63,787 nt of DNA from Zopfochytrium polystomum (Eukaryota; Chytridiomycota; Chytridiomycetes; Chytridiales; Chytridiaceae), in assembly GCA_025765615.1 (NCBI GenBank), contig JAIVFJ010000330.1:1-63787 (forward strand), in the 5' to 3' direction. Within the stretch, counting starts at the first letter, position 1. The number at the start of each line of letters is the position of its first letter. Both the position numbers and the translations under genes were made by a program. Shown in pieces: positions 52,704 to 63,468 of this stretch. Below the pieces are notes generated by a model. The model was not told the DNA's origin and searched no databases. It saw only the letters and a list, made by a program, of their open reading frames with translations.

Positions 52704-54461
52704 ATGGTTGGCGCCCTCAAGGAAGCCACAGACTGCTGGGCGGCGATCTGCTCGTACCTGCCGGGCCGCGACCGCTTCCTCCTGGCAACCCTCGCCCGCC
52801 TGCCGCGCATCCAGGCCCTCGCCCTCTTCTCCATACCCTCCGCATCCCTCGACGCAGCCAGCCGCCGCGGCCGGCTCGACCTGATCCGCTTCCGCATCCA
52901 CCACACCTCTCACGATGTCTGCACCGACCCAATCTCCTCCTCTGACGGCGCCGCCGGCGATCCCGGCAACCCCTCCGCAGGCGCCATCCTCAACCGCCTC
53001 GCCTGGACGCTCCACGGCCGCGACATCCCCTCCTCCTTCCGCCCGTCCTCCTCGCCCCCTCTCCGCATCGAATGGTGGCAACGCGACGGCTTCGACGGCC
53101 GCGGCATCGTCCCGGCCTCCGCCGAGGGCCACCTCCCGATCCTCCGCTTCTGGCTCGGCTACTCGACCCGCCCGCCGAACCGCCACGACGCCATGTGCGC
53201 CGCCGCCCGCCGCGGCCGCGTCGACGTCCTCGAGTTTTGGCGCCGCGAGGAACGCATGCCCGTCCCGACCCGGCTCCCGCGCGCCGCGAGCGAGGGCGGA
53301 GCCGTCGCCGTGCTGGACTGGTGGGCGAAGCAGGAGGACGCTTTCTCCAGCACGTACGTGCACAGCGACGGCGTCGAGGCCGCCGCGATGTGCGGGCGGA
53401 TCGACGCGTTGCGCTGGTGGAAGAGGCGCGGCGTCGGCCCGCCAGACGTCCTGCCGTTCCGCGACTGCAGCGAGGACGTTGTCGTCGAGATGTTGCGGCT
53501 CTGGCGCGACGAGATGAGAGACGTCTACTGGGGGGCTATTGCGAACAGGGCGTGCGCCGCCGGCCATCTGCGCGTCCTTCGGTGGCTCGCGGACAATGCG
53601 GTCCCCGTGCCGTGGGAGCAGGTCGACGTCGAGATCCTCGCCACCGAGGGCGGATTCCTTCCGATCCTCCAGTGGTTCACCCTGCGTCCGCTGCGCCTCA
53701 CGGGTACCGTGCTCGCGGCGGTCTGCAGCGGCGGCCACCCCGAGATCATTGCCTTTTGGTCGGCGCTCGGAGTCCCAGCCGAACTGTGGAGCGACAGGTA
53801 CCTCGAGCGCGCCGCGCAGCGCGGAAAGGTGGCCACGTTCCAGTGGTGGAAGGATCGCTACTACTCACCTGCAACGACAGTCCTCCCTCCGTGCCTCGTC
53901 GACTACGCCAGTCAATTCGGCCACGTCCCGCTCCTCCAATGGTTCAAAGAAAGCTGTCTCCCCATCCGCTACACCTCCGCCGCTCTTACCACAGCCTGCG
54001 GAAACGGCCACACCCGCGTCCTGGACTGGTGGAAAGCCAGCGGCCTGGAACTCAAGTACGACGCCGGCACTATTATCAACCGGTGCATGTACAACAGGGA
54101 GATGCTGGACTGGTGGTGGAACAGCGGCCTCCTCGTCGAGTGGAGAGCCGACATTGGCCGCGCGCCGGCAAACAACGTCCCGGGCATCGTCGACGCGCTG
54201 CAGTGGTGGCTGGAGAGCGGCGTCGACGTGTTCTGGACCGAAAAGATGTTTGAAAACACGACGGCCCGCTCTCCCTGGCAGCGCGACGTTGGCCATACAA
54301 GTAAGTTGGACGAGGTTATTCACAACGGAAGCGGAGCTCGCCGGCTGCAGCTGCTGGAGTGGTGGAGGAGGAACATGCCAGAGCTTGTCGTGCAGACGGA
54401 GACGAGGTTCCGAGATGACTACGACTCAGAGAGGTGGTGGAAGGAGTGGAAGCTTGTTTGA
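52704..54461 (+). CDS. WW-rich ankyrin-like repeat protein 2
   Basis: A single exon of about 585 residues. An F-box-like opening (CWAAICSYLPGRDRFLLATL) is followed by many 30-45 residue repeats such as GRVDVLEFWRREE, GGAVAVLDWWAKQED, GHTRVLDWWKASGLELKYD and PGIVDALQWWLESGVDVF. It is a distant paralogue of 11353-12987. An upstream ATG at 52527 is in frame, but the added 59 residues do not look family-like, so I start at 52704. Likely an adaptor protein, perhaps in ubiquitin ligases; that is inference. Confidence 0.85.
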   Translation: MVGALKEATDCWAAICSYLPGRDRFLLATLARLPRIQALALFSIPSASLDAASRRGRLDLIRFRIHHTSHDVCTDPISSSDGAAGDPGNPSAGAILNRLAWTLHGRDIPSSFRPSSSPPLRIEWWQRDGFDGRGIVPASAEGHLPILRFWLGYSTRPPNRHDAMCAAARRGRVDVLEFWRREERMPVPTRLPRAASEGGAVAVLDWWAKQEDAFSSTYVHSDGVEAAAMCGRIDALRWWKRRGVGPPDVLPFRDCSEDVVVEMLRLWRDEMRDVYWGAIANRACAAGHLRVLRWLADNAVPVPWEQVDVEILATEGGFLPILQWFTLRPLRLTGTVLAAVCSGGHPEIIAFWSALGVPAELWSDRYLERAAQRGKVATFQWWKDRYYSPATTVLPPCLVDYASQFGHVPLLQWFKESCLPIRYTSAALTTACGNGHTRVLDWWKASGLELKYDAGTIINRCMYNREMLDWWWNSGLLVEWRADIGRAPANNVPGIVDALQWWLESGVDVFWTEKMFENTTARSPWQRDVGHTSKLDEVIHNGSGARRLQLLEWWRRNMPELVVQTETRFRDDYDSERWWKEWKLV

Positions 54462-54751
54462 CAACGTTGTATCATGCAGACTTTTTTTGTTTTTTTACTT
54501 TTTTTTTCTGGAACTCGTTCCGTTCGAAGAGAGAATTGAGAGAATTGAAGCAAACGCTGACGGAGAAGCTCTTCTTTTTTCAATCAACCACAAATGAATG
54601 CCAGACAACTGATATTTATTGGCGATAATACTGCGTAACCATGAGGTTGTAAGTTGAAACTAAGAGGGTAATAATCCATAGGATATGAACCGGACAACAC
54701 AAAGACTGTTTCGCGGTATTCAACACGAGTGATGCCTGACGCAAAACCGAA

Positions 54752-55514
54752 TCACGCATCGGCCGATGACACGAGAATCTCCACCGACGTCGGCGCGACG
54801 ACCGCCGGAGCAGGCGCCTTGAACCGCGGCCCAGCCGTCTTGGGGTCGACGAACGTCACGTCCCCGCCGCCCTCAATCTTCGCCGCGGCAACGCGCCTCG
54901 CGAGGTCCTCCAGCGAGTGCTGAAACCCGTGCTGCATCCTCGGCCCCGTCTTGGCGACGTCGATCTCAGCCGCCTCCGCCGCCAGCACCGACGCGCGCTT
55001 CGCGGCCGCGAGCGCCTGCGTCGAGGCCGACGGGGCGTGCACGGAGTAGACAGAGCTGACGGACCGCGTCGACCGCGCGGAGCGCGAGGAGGACGCCGAA
55101 GCGATCGAGGTGCGCGACGGGGAGCGCGGCGGGCGGAGGGAGGCGCGGTCCGTGTCCAAGTGCGGGTGCGGCGAGAGCCGCGGCCCGGCCGTGCGCGGGT
55201 CGATGAAGGCCGGCGCGTCCGGGGACGCGGACTTGATGGCGGCGACGGAGGCGGAGAGGTCGGCGGGGGGACTGCTGGAAGCCGTGGTGCATGCGGGGGC
55301 CCGTGCTGCTGACGTCGATGTCGGTGACAGCTGGGGTGCTTGAAGACAGGATTGAGGCGCGTTTTGCTTCGGTCATGGCTTTGTTGGAGGCGGACGGTGC
55401 GTGGACCGAGTAGACGGAGCTTGTGGAGTGAGCGGAGGATTGGGATGAGTTGGATGCTCGCGAGGGTGAACGTGGCGGGGCGAGCGACGACGAGTTGTTG
55501 AATGCTCCGAGCAT
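54752..55514 (-). CDS. Protein made of two tandem copies of a 110-125 residue unit
   Basis: The ATG at 55514 opens unit 1 and unit 2 follows directly. Each unit reads: Ser-rich PPRSPSR start, [12 protein letters not shown], an AKRAS(I/V)L helix, (D/E)IDV, TGPRMxHGFQ, a VAAxK helix, then DP(R/K)TAGPR. Unit 2 ends in [17 protein letters not shown]. One base is off near 55270 in a C/G run, which hides that the two halves are one protein. No signal peptide or membrane segment. The repeated motifs with Ser/Arg and TGPRM look like phosphorylation or binding sites. I do not recognise the family. A (TC)n tract of 100 bases lies 100 bases upstream of the start. Confidence 0.65.
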
Positions 55515-55606
55515 TGCTTTGGGCAGGCGAGTGGGGAAAGCGAGAAGTGTTGGTGGGAAACTGTGGTATTTAAGGATGATCGATATGATAGGGTGGGTGA
55601 GGACCT

Positions 55607-55718
<112 letters not shown>

Positions 55719-56130
55719 ATCTCTTTTCTGCATCCACCCTCCCCCCGCGGATGAAATGCTGAGAAGCAACAGTGCATTGGGTGGCACGGTTGGGTGGCAG
55801 TGGGTGGCACCCCGACTCCACCCTGCGACCCACGCTTATCCCGCCAATCACAGCTTAGCGGTTTGCAAAGAACGAGTGTGTTGGTTCCGATAAGGGTGTT
55901 TCAAACTGCAATTAGTACATGTGTGCAATGTAAATAATATTTATGACGCCACTGGCTCTGTTCTGGACGGTGTGCCTGTGTCAGCAACCCCACATCCACA
56001 GACCCTGTCCTTCATCCACTGTTCACAACGGCCAAAGAGAGTCGACCGGCGCGAACTGCGGGTTGCGGCTGGGCTGGAGCCATTTGGGGTCGTCCACGAC
56101 TTTGAAATTCCACGGTGAAAAAGTGGTTCA

Positions 56131-56152
56131 GCACAGTGAACCGTCACTGTGC
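56131..56152. repeat. Perfect 9-bp hairpin beside the transposon's left end
   Basis: GCACAGTGA and TCACTGTGC are separated by ACCG: a perfect 9-bp stem with a 4-base loop. It lies 5 bases outside the putative terminal repeat at 56157. It may be part of the element end or a pre-existing target structure. Confidence 0.7.
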
Positions 56153-56344
56153 AAAAAAAATTTGGAAATGTGCAGTGGCGGAAACTCTCTATTGACAAAA
56201 AAATCCTTTTTTGGGGGCAAAGACTGCTTACTGCGGATTTCATATACCTTGAGATTTTGGGGCCAAAAAAAAAGATTTGGTGGATTGGAAAAAAAGTTTT
56301 GGGGTGGCAAAAAAAGAGTTTGACAAGGTGCGGATCCAGCAGGG

Positions 56345-57430
56345 ATGGTCTTTCGAAAGATCGATAAACAGATAAAGGAGCTCGCAGTTAACCTTCATGG
56401 ACACGGCTTCACGAACAACCAAATCTGCCATCTACTTCGAGGATACATATCACGCGCAACCCTCTACCGCGTTCTTGCATTGCGTCGAAAATATCGATCA
56501 GTGACTCTCCCAAAGAATATGCACCAGTTGAGGGGTCGAAAACGAAAAGCAACAACAGCCGACGTTGCAGTTCTCATCCATCTACTCGGTGGAGATCCTT
56601 CGCTGTACCTAAATGAAATGCAGATCAACCTCTTTGTTCGGCAACGGGTCCTCTTGAGTCCAGCATCTATCAGCAGATGTCTGAGGCGATTTGGACTCTC
56701 TCGTCGAATCATCAAAAAGATTGCAAAAGAGACGAACAGCGACGAGCAGCTTTTGTGTACATGGTTGCAAAACATTATAAGGTGGAACAGCTGATCTTCA
56801 TGGACGAGAGCTCGAAGGATGAGCGCACGTTTCTCAGACGGCAGGGTTGGCACGAGAAGGGCTCACCACCAGAAGCAGAGCAGATCTTTGTAAGAGGTGA
56901 TCGCTATTCGATCCTACCAGCGGTGTCGTATTTCGGTCTTCTTTCAGTTGGAATAGTCAAGGGAAGTTACTGTGTGGAGTCCTTCACAAATATGATTGAA
57001 CAGCAGGTGGTGAGTGAGATTATTCTTTCGAAAAGGTTGGGTCCTTGAGTTGTTTAAACTTTCCCCTGTTGGTAGGTTCCACATATGGCCCCATTTCCTG
57101 AGCCGCTCTCCGTGCTCGTACTTGATAATTGCAGAATTCACCACAACGCAGACTTCATTTCATCCATGGAAGAACGTGGTACGATCCCAGGTCCAACTGG
57201 AACGCCTTCCGTCTGTCTAATTCCCATTTCCAGGGTTTCAGGTGCTCTTTCTCCCGCCGTACAGCCCAGATCTCATGCCGTGTGAGCTTATTTTCGGCCT
57301 TATAAAGGCCAATCTGCGAGGGATCAGGTCGGAGTGGCTGGGTGATCCGTACTTCGGTCTAAAGGACGTTGTGTGCAAAGTTGCGACCACCCAAGTTGCT
57401 CGTCGATGCATCAGAAACTGCGGCTACTGA
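56345..57430 (+). CDS. Tc1/mariner (IS630-like) DDE transposase, with introns
   Basis: The N-terminal half has helix-turn-helix features (LHGHGFTNNQICHLLRGYIS; ISRATLYRVLALRRKYR) and a second HTH (SPASISRCLRRFGLSRR). The catalytic core follows with Asp in LIFMDESSKDERT, Asp in LSVLVLDNCRIHHNADF and Glu in LPPYSPDLMPCELIF. Two introns (about 57007-57075 and 57178-57234) interrupt the core and join in phase. A frame change near 56725, before RRAAFVYMVAKHY, breaks the first exon. This may be an indel error or real inactivation. The stop is six bases from that of the convergent gene. Confidence 0.82.
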
Positions 57431-57436
57431 GTCTCT

Positions 57437-58470
57437 TTATTTCTGCGCCCTCTCCTCTCTCGCAAAACGAGCGAACCATCGTTCCAAATTGACAATCTCC
57501 CCACGCTTGAATCCAATGGCGGCGAAGTCGCGCCTCGCAAGATCGCTGAAGTTTGTGCGATCCACACCCAGTTCCTCGAATTTCTCCTGCGTCCTTTGGG
57601 CATTAGGGTTTTCCTTTCCATTTGCTCTTATCCATTCAATAAATGATTCTATGGAGCGATCCTCCCCTCTCGCTGATGAAGCAAAACTGATATCAGATGG
57701 AGGTGATTGGTGGCGGGCTCGGCGCCGCTGAGTCCTTGTGTCTGGGTCGCTGCCGATGGAATCTCGACGTCGCCGGCATTGGGTTGATGCGTTACTGTTT
57801 GAACATGTCCCAGGTGGCGAAGTGTAGATCGCGATCTGGATAGGCAACGTCTGCCCAAACTGGTGATGGCCGTGATTCAGCACCTGGACCCGAGTGTTTG
57901 CTGGGATCGAATTTAGACTTTGGTGCTGAGGCGGTATTTCAGATGGCTCTTCAACATGGCGGTAGCTGGGGTACTTGGCTCTCGCCAAGTCGAACATTTT
58001 GTGCGCTGGTGGGATTCTGTATGTAACTGAGCAATTCCTGTTCACAAGATCGTCTTCAGTGGCAAAAGCAGCTTCAGGCAATTGCTTTTTCATGTCATCG
58101 ATCTGAATTTTCTGGGCGGTGGTTAGGGTTACCAGGCGATGATATAAAGATAGTTGAACATACCAAAAGATCTGCCCATTTCGAAACTGCGTCCATACCA
58201 AGTTGGAGGTGCTTACCACCTGCTGTTTTGAGGCATACACCGAACTGATTTCTGCAAGTCTGGTTGTCAGTCAGGCTTCGTTAGCACTAATGGGCTGTGT
58301 TTGTACTGATCAGCTGCCGTCCAGGCGCTTGTGAAGCATTTTGGTGAATAACTCGCAAGGTTCGTGTGATCAGAAGTTTTTTGAACCAATAAGCGATAAG
58401 TTTGCAAGTTTTGCTGTGAATGGCCTCTCCAACGTCGGGAGCTGCTGGAAAATGCCACAGTCCATTTCAT
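57437..58470 (-). CDS. Transposon-linked accessory protein with C-terminal SAM-like domain
   Basis: The ATG at 58470 starts exon 1 (SRRWRGHSQQNLQTYRLLVQ; KTSDHTNLASYSPKCFTSAW). A GTACAA-donor intron leads to LAEISSVYASKQQ. A second intron ends at CCCAG before KIQIDDMKKQLPEAAFATED near 58108. The long last exon has a Cys/Pro/Arg-rich middle (CRRRRDSIGSDPD; possible nuclear signal). The C-terminal 65-residue domain is helical (SFIEWIRANGKENPNAQRTQ; FEELGVDRTNFSDLARRDFA; IGFKRGEIVNLERWFARFAR) and SAM-like in pattern. A DNA-binding or self-assembly role for the transposon is a guess. I do not recognise a published family. Confidence 0.6.
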
Positions 58471-58598
58471 TATATCAAGGCTATGTATGTGGTGATTTGT
58501 TTCGGCTGTTTACCAGTACTACTGGTTTGCAGTGTTCAAAGTGCGTAAATCAGATTAGGAAGAGTGAAAATTGACAGGCAGTTCATTTCCAAAATTTT

Positions 58599-58935
58599 CA
58601 TGTAAAATTCCTATAATCAGGAGAATGAGCCACAGACGTCGCATCAAAATTCTCTAATGTATTTGACTACTAGTGCCCTTCGAGAGCCCGCAGTTTTCCA
58701 TTCGCTCATCCTGCGCCTATTCCTCGTACGTCCGACTTTGGTGCGCAGCCGTAGCCCAACTTTGCCAATCGTTCAGGGTGCCGCAAAAAGTCCATTGTTA
58801 TTTATCCGCACAGAGTAACAAACAACAGTCACACAAAAATTCAAAATGAGCCCGAAATAAATTTTCCCGCTCCTTTACAAAAACAAAAAAAAAAAAAAAA
58901 AAAAAAACTCAAGCAAGTCTTTCACAAAGAGTACT
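58599..58935. other. Intergenic, no gene seen
   Basis: An A21 run at about 58886-58906. Nothing else recognised. Confidence 0.5.
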
Positions 58936-60856
58936 CTACACGCTTCTCACCATTCCCGCCCCAGCTTCCGTCCCACCAAAGCTGACGCTGCTGCTCGCCG
59001 TGCTGACGGCGCTTTGGCGGCCGTTCACGGGTGAGAGGAGAACGGGTGTCGTTTGCACCGATTGCGCCAGAGGGATGTCCGAGTCGTACGACAGCGGAGA
59101 GCCAAGTGGTAGGGATGTGCCGAAGGCGGTGGGCTCGCGGGCCTTTCCTACAGCGTATGACCTTTTTTGTCGGGGCAAAGAGAAGGCGGATTACTGAACG
59201 TGGGGTTTTGTCGGACAAAAACCAGGGGTGAAGGCAAGGTGTTTGGAAATAAAGGGGTCCGGGGTCTTCACTAACCCTCTTAGGATCGCCGCATAGGAAA
59301 CGAATATTCCGGTGGGAAGAGAAAAAATGTAGCCCGCTGTGAACGAGTACTGCATGAGCGGGGTGGAATGGATGCTGACGCGGACTGCAGATGAGGAGAT
59401 TAGTTGAGTCGTCGCGATGGATGATGCACTCCGTTTCGACAATCGGACGCCAGCCCACTTACAAAAGCTGTAGCCAGCAAGAATGACGATGAAGAAAAAC
59501 GCCAGCGAATTCTCCAATACGATCATGGTTTGCATCTGTTGGATCAGTGTGATTAGAACGACGACGCGCTCCGCGACCGACAGCCCCCTTTTCCCCTTTC
59601 AGAATCCAATCGTTTGCACAAACCCGCCACTCTTTCCCTCCACCCCTCGCACTCCAACTCACCGACTGCATCGACGCCGTGATCTCCCTCACCGACGGGC
59701 CGTCCAACCCTGAGATCCGCGCGGCGTGGACGCGGTCGGCGATGTGCATGCTCAGCATGAGGCCGCAGGCGACAAAGTACGCCATGAGCTCGACGATCTC
59801 CGCGACCCAGACCAGGTAGTGAGCGCGGAGGCAGGCGACGGCGGCGGCAATGTCCCCTCGATCGGCTGCGGCGCCCGTTGCGGTTGCAACGGCGGTGGGG
59901 ACGAAGGAGAGGACGATGTTTGCTTTTTTTTTTTTTCGTTTGATATTGTTTTACGTGTAGGTTTGGGTTTGGGGAGACAAGGTTTGCGTTTGTGGGGGTG
60001 GCAAGGGTGGCCGGTGTGTGAGAGTTGGGACAACCGATGTGGCGGATGTGTTTGGATCGACTTACAGAAGTACAGCGCGTGGAAGAGAACCGGGTACCGG
60101 GTTTGAAAGCGGCTGACGGCGCGAAGGAGGGGGTATCTGTCGTCCTGGATGGACGAGAGGATGGGCGTCGCGTGCAGAAGCGCGAAGACGAAGAGCAGGA
60201 CCGCGATGTGGAAGAAGACCCACCCAAAATCGTTCGAGAACTCTCGCAGCGCAAAGGACGGGAAGGCGTTCAGGAGGATCAAGGTGGTGTGCAGCCATCG
60301 CACTGGTTAAGGTTAACGCAAGGTGAAGGTTGGGGTTAATGAGTGGGTGTGTGGCTGAATGGCTGAGACGCGTGCTGAAAAACAGAAAGAGCTCTTTGGT
60401 GGACCCACATAGCAAGAAAACGAGGGTAAAGGTTATCCACGATTCGATGGCCAGCGGCACCAGTTTGCCGTCGACCCGTTGGAACGGCAGCATTCTTTTC
60501 ACTTTGTAGCGACGGCGAAAGACGCAGGCCCCAAACACTGAGATCGTTGATTCGACAGTGAGCCAGGATGGGTCCAGTCAACCACGAAGAAGTGTTATCG
60601 ATCAGAATCGCAGCGCCGCCACCCCCACCCCACTCCCTCAAGCCACCGAAACACCACCAGTTTACGCACGAATCACAAACGGCACAACGACCGAGTGGGC
60701 AATGTACACGTCCAAGACAAAGGCGGCGTCGTAGGACGGCGGGGCGGCGGCGGGATCGGCGGGGTAGGCCTGGATGCGCGAGTCTAGCCAGGCTGTCGAC
60801 GTGTAGCGCGGACCGTCGGTGCCGCCCGTCGCCGTCGTCGTCGCCGTTGCCGCCAT
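58936..60856 (-). CDS. Multi-pass membrane protein, paralogue 3
   Basis: Seven exons can be followed from the ATG at 60856. They are an N-terminus with STAWLDSRIQAYPADPAAAP and the first helix FVLDVYIAHSVVVPFVIR; VFGACVFRRRYKVKRMLPFQ and ESWITFTLVFLLC; VRWLHTTLILLNAFPSFALR, then WVFFHIAVLLFVFALL; VPTAVATATGAAADRGDIAA and VWVAEIVELMAYFVACGLML; MIVLENSLAFFFIVILAGYS; and PLMQYSFTAGYIFSLPTGIF. A Ser/Thr-rich tail to 58936 follows (one base off in an A6 run near 59165). About seven to eight hydrophobic helices. The motif FALREFSNDFGW matches FALRELSNDIPF of paralogue 2. Membrane receptor or transporter; not a family I can name. A CT-rich tract is at 61011-61050, upstream. Confidence 0.7.
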
Positions 60857-62803
60857 TGGTAGCGATTGTTCAACGCTAACAGGGGGAAGGGGTTTAACGA
60901 TGAGATCCTTTTTTCAGCGGCACTCACTTGGGCGGGGAGTTGAGTGATTGGCGGAAGTGTTTTTTCTTCTTTTGGTTTCGTGGGCATGTCTGTCTTCATT
61001 CTTCCTGTCTTCTGTCTCTGTCTCTCTCCGTCGCTCTCTGTCTCTCTCTCTCAATGAGCATGCATGTTGCATGAATGACTGTCCAAAATTCTGAGAAACA
61101 AAGCAGCCTGAAGGATTATTTATTAAATCACAAAAATGAAATGTGCACGTGCCGGCGCCCAAACGGACGCGGAGCTGGGAGGAAATGCCATTTTCGGTGT
61201 GCGAAAGAACAGATGACGGCACACTACCACACCCTTTTCACGCTACAATCCCCCCCGAAACAACCAATAATTCAAACAATAATTTGGCGCTTTCGCTGGA
61301 TCCCGTTGCACGCACCATGCAACTTACTTGAAACTCGGTTGAACCAAGTAGAAAACTGTCTTCTTGATGGTTATCATGTTGATAACGAGAGCTTCCGCAC
61401 TCCTTCGCCGGCGGTCCAGAAACACTATGCCGCTTCCCTCGTTTGTGTCGCTAAAAGTAAATTGAAAACGACCTGCCCGTGCTCAGAGCACTAAACCCGG
61501 ATAGTGCAACTGTTGCATGCATAACAGAGGGATGCAAATCGATATTTGTGTTGTTAAATGCACTTCGCAGAAAGGTCTACCAGATTGATATCATTACAGC
61601 AACAACGACATATCGCCGACAACAACTCATTTGCCATTACCCTTGTCGATCTCTGGATCAGCAACCAGCACTGAGAGTACGATCAATCATCCTTGCTCAC
61701 GATAAAGGACGTACGAGAACTAGCTCATCTTTCGTGTCGGGAACGTGGAGAGAGGGTTACAGTAGATCTGCGTCAGTTGCTCACGGTGCTTGTCAAAGCT
61801 TGCTTCCGCTCAGTCGGGGCATCTTGGTGAAAAACCAAACAAAAAATGCAAAAATGCCATTTTTCCTCAGCTTCGCTCTCTGTTTGCACACGCCAGTTGA
61901 GGCGACGCCGCGGCGCCTAGGCCCTCGGGGGCGTTGGATGTCGCGGTAAGATTAGGGGTCGTTCAGCGAGCCCGCATCGCCCGCACAGAGGAAGGTGGAG
62001 TAGCACCCATCCTTCGGTGCAGTGCCCCCCTCGCTCACGTGATGGAGGGGTTGCTGCCAGACTTGCTTTGCAGTCCACTCTGTTTTCTTCCCAAGACCTC
62101 CCCTTCCAGTCCATAGGCCAGTAGGCAGTTCCTGCTGGTTTGGGTGTGTCGGCTCTCCGCGCCAGGTGCAGTGAGCACGCTGGGCGGAGGCCCTCGCAGT
62201 TGCCGCCTTGGAAGCTTGAATTTGGGCTTCTCTAGCAGGCGGGTAGGCCGCTTGTGGCACCTGCCCAGCTGCGCGAGCGTCCTTGTCAGCGGTTGTTGTG
62301 GTTTCATGATTGGATTTGATTTGCGTTGGCGATTTGGAGGGCCGTCGAGAAACTCCGGAGACGGGTGGATTCACGCGCTGACGCGGCGGCGGGACACGAC
62401 TGGGTGGAAGCAGCGTGTGGGGCTGGAGCGGAACTTCGCCGTGTCAGTGTGTCTGTCGGTTTTCTTTTCCGCGTCAGCGTCAGTCTTTCGTTTGGGGGCA
62501 CTCGGCGCTTCAGTTTGTTGGACAATTTTTCGCTTGTTGCTTCCGCTCGCGGATTATCGCGCGTTCTCCGCCCGCTCAGGCGGGTTTTCGCATTTTTTTC
62601 TTATCATTCCCTTTCACCTTGGCGTTATTCTATTGTATGTATTATTGAATATTGGGCGGGCTCAGCACCATTTTTGACATCTTTAAATAAGTCGCCCCGG
62701 CTCCCGCTTCCCTGCAGTTCCCATCCTCCCTCGGCTCTCGAGCACCGTCCAATACCACCCGCAAAATCAAAAGAAAATCAAGTAGAGGCGTACCACAGCA
62801 AAC
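60857..62803. other. Intergenic, no gene supported
   Basis: A CT-rich tract at 61011-61050 lies upstream of paralogue 3. The AT-rich part 61080-61900 has only short frames. A frame on the minus strand near 62035-62374 (Thr/Ala/Gln-rich) has no recognisable domain. TTTAAATAAG near 62682 is a TATA-like box about 120 bases before the small secreted gene. Confidence 0.5.
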
Positions 62804-63468
62804 ATAAAAACCTACTTCCCGATCGCTGTCGCCTTCGTCCTCCTCTCCGTCGTTGCTGCCAACGCAGCCCCCGTTGCCGTTCACGTCCAAGCTATCGATG
62901 AAAGGGACAGCTACGGTGAGTCTTCTGCGTCCAACCTCACCGACCTTTCCCGAAATCTCGTGCCCACCCTGCTGCGCTTTTTCGCTCGCTTTCCCGCATC
63001 ACTGCTCCAACTGACTGAGTGTTTTCATTTTCTTCGCTGGGCCATTCTGTTGTCACAGGCGATTACTTGCACGGCAAAAACGGTAGGTTCTTCCTTTTTG
63101 CAGTGAAGCGTGGGGCGATAGCCTGAACATCTATGAAAACACCTTACCCCCACCGTCTCATGTCACAGGCTATAACCCAGGATGGGAGTTCCAGAAAAGG
63201 GTGAGTTAATTCAATTTTTTTTTTTTTTGTTTTCGCTTATCGACTGGCGCCATGGAGACTCGCTCCACACAAAGCTGACCAAGCCTGTTTGTTCTGGATG
63301 CATTATTGTCTTTCCCCTCTCTCTCCGTCCTTCAAGCGCGAAAAACAGAAACAATTGAATGATGCCTACAACAAGAAGCTGCAGGAGAGGGAAAAGGAAG
63401 AGAAGGCAGGAAGGCAAGCACGTCGAAGAGCAAGAAAGGGAAGTAATCCTGTCTGGGCTGTTTTCTGA
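62804..63468 (+). CDS. Small secreted protein, start codon reads ATA
   Basis: Four exons (62804-62915, 63059-63082, 63169-63200, 63337-63468) join in phase with clean GTGAGT, GTAGGT and GTGAGT donors and CAG/CAAG acceptors. The product is about 99 residues. A clear signal peptide (KTYFPIAVAFVLLSVVAANA) precedes a short mature part (VQAIDERDSYGDYLHGKNGY; NPGWEFQKR), a Lys/Glu/Gln coiled stretch (KKLQEREKEEKAG) and a basic, then hydrophobic end (NPVWAVF). No in-frame ATG precedes the signal peptide: the codon in the expected place is ATA, within CAAACATAAAA, and an in-frame TAG lies 24 bases upstream. A lost start, a base error or an unseen upstream exon could explain it. Confidence 0.7.

Larger units (their letters stand above)
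56157..58598. mobile_element. Probable two-gene Tc1/mariner-type DNA transposon
   Basis: A short inverted repeat, AAAATTTGGAAATG at 56157-56170 and its complement with one extra T at 58584-58598, brackets two convergent genes. These are a DDE transposase (56345-57430, plus) and a second gene (57437-58470, minus). Only six bases separate their stop codons. Both genes are less GC-rich than the neighbours. The flanking inverted repeat is short and may be coincidence, and I could not settle the target-site duplication. The two genes belonging together is inferred from spacing and composition. Confidence 0.55.
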
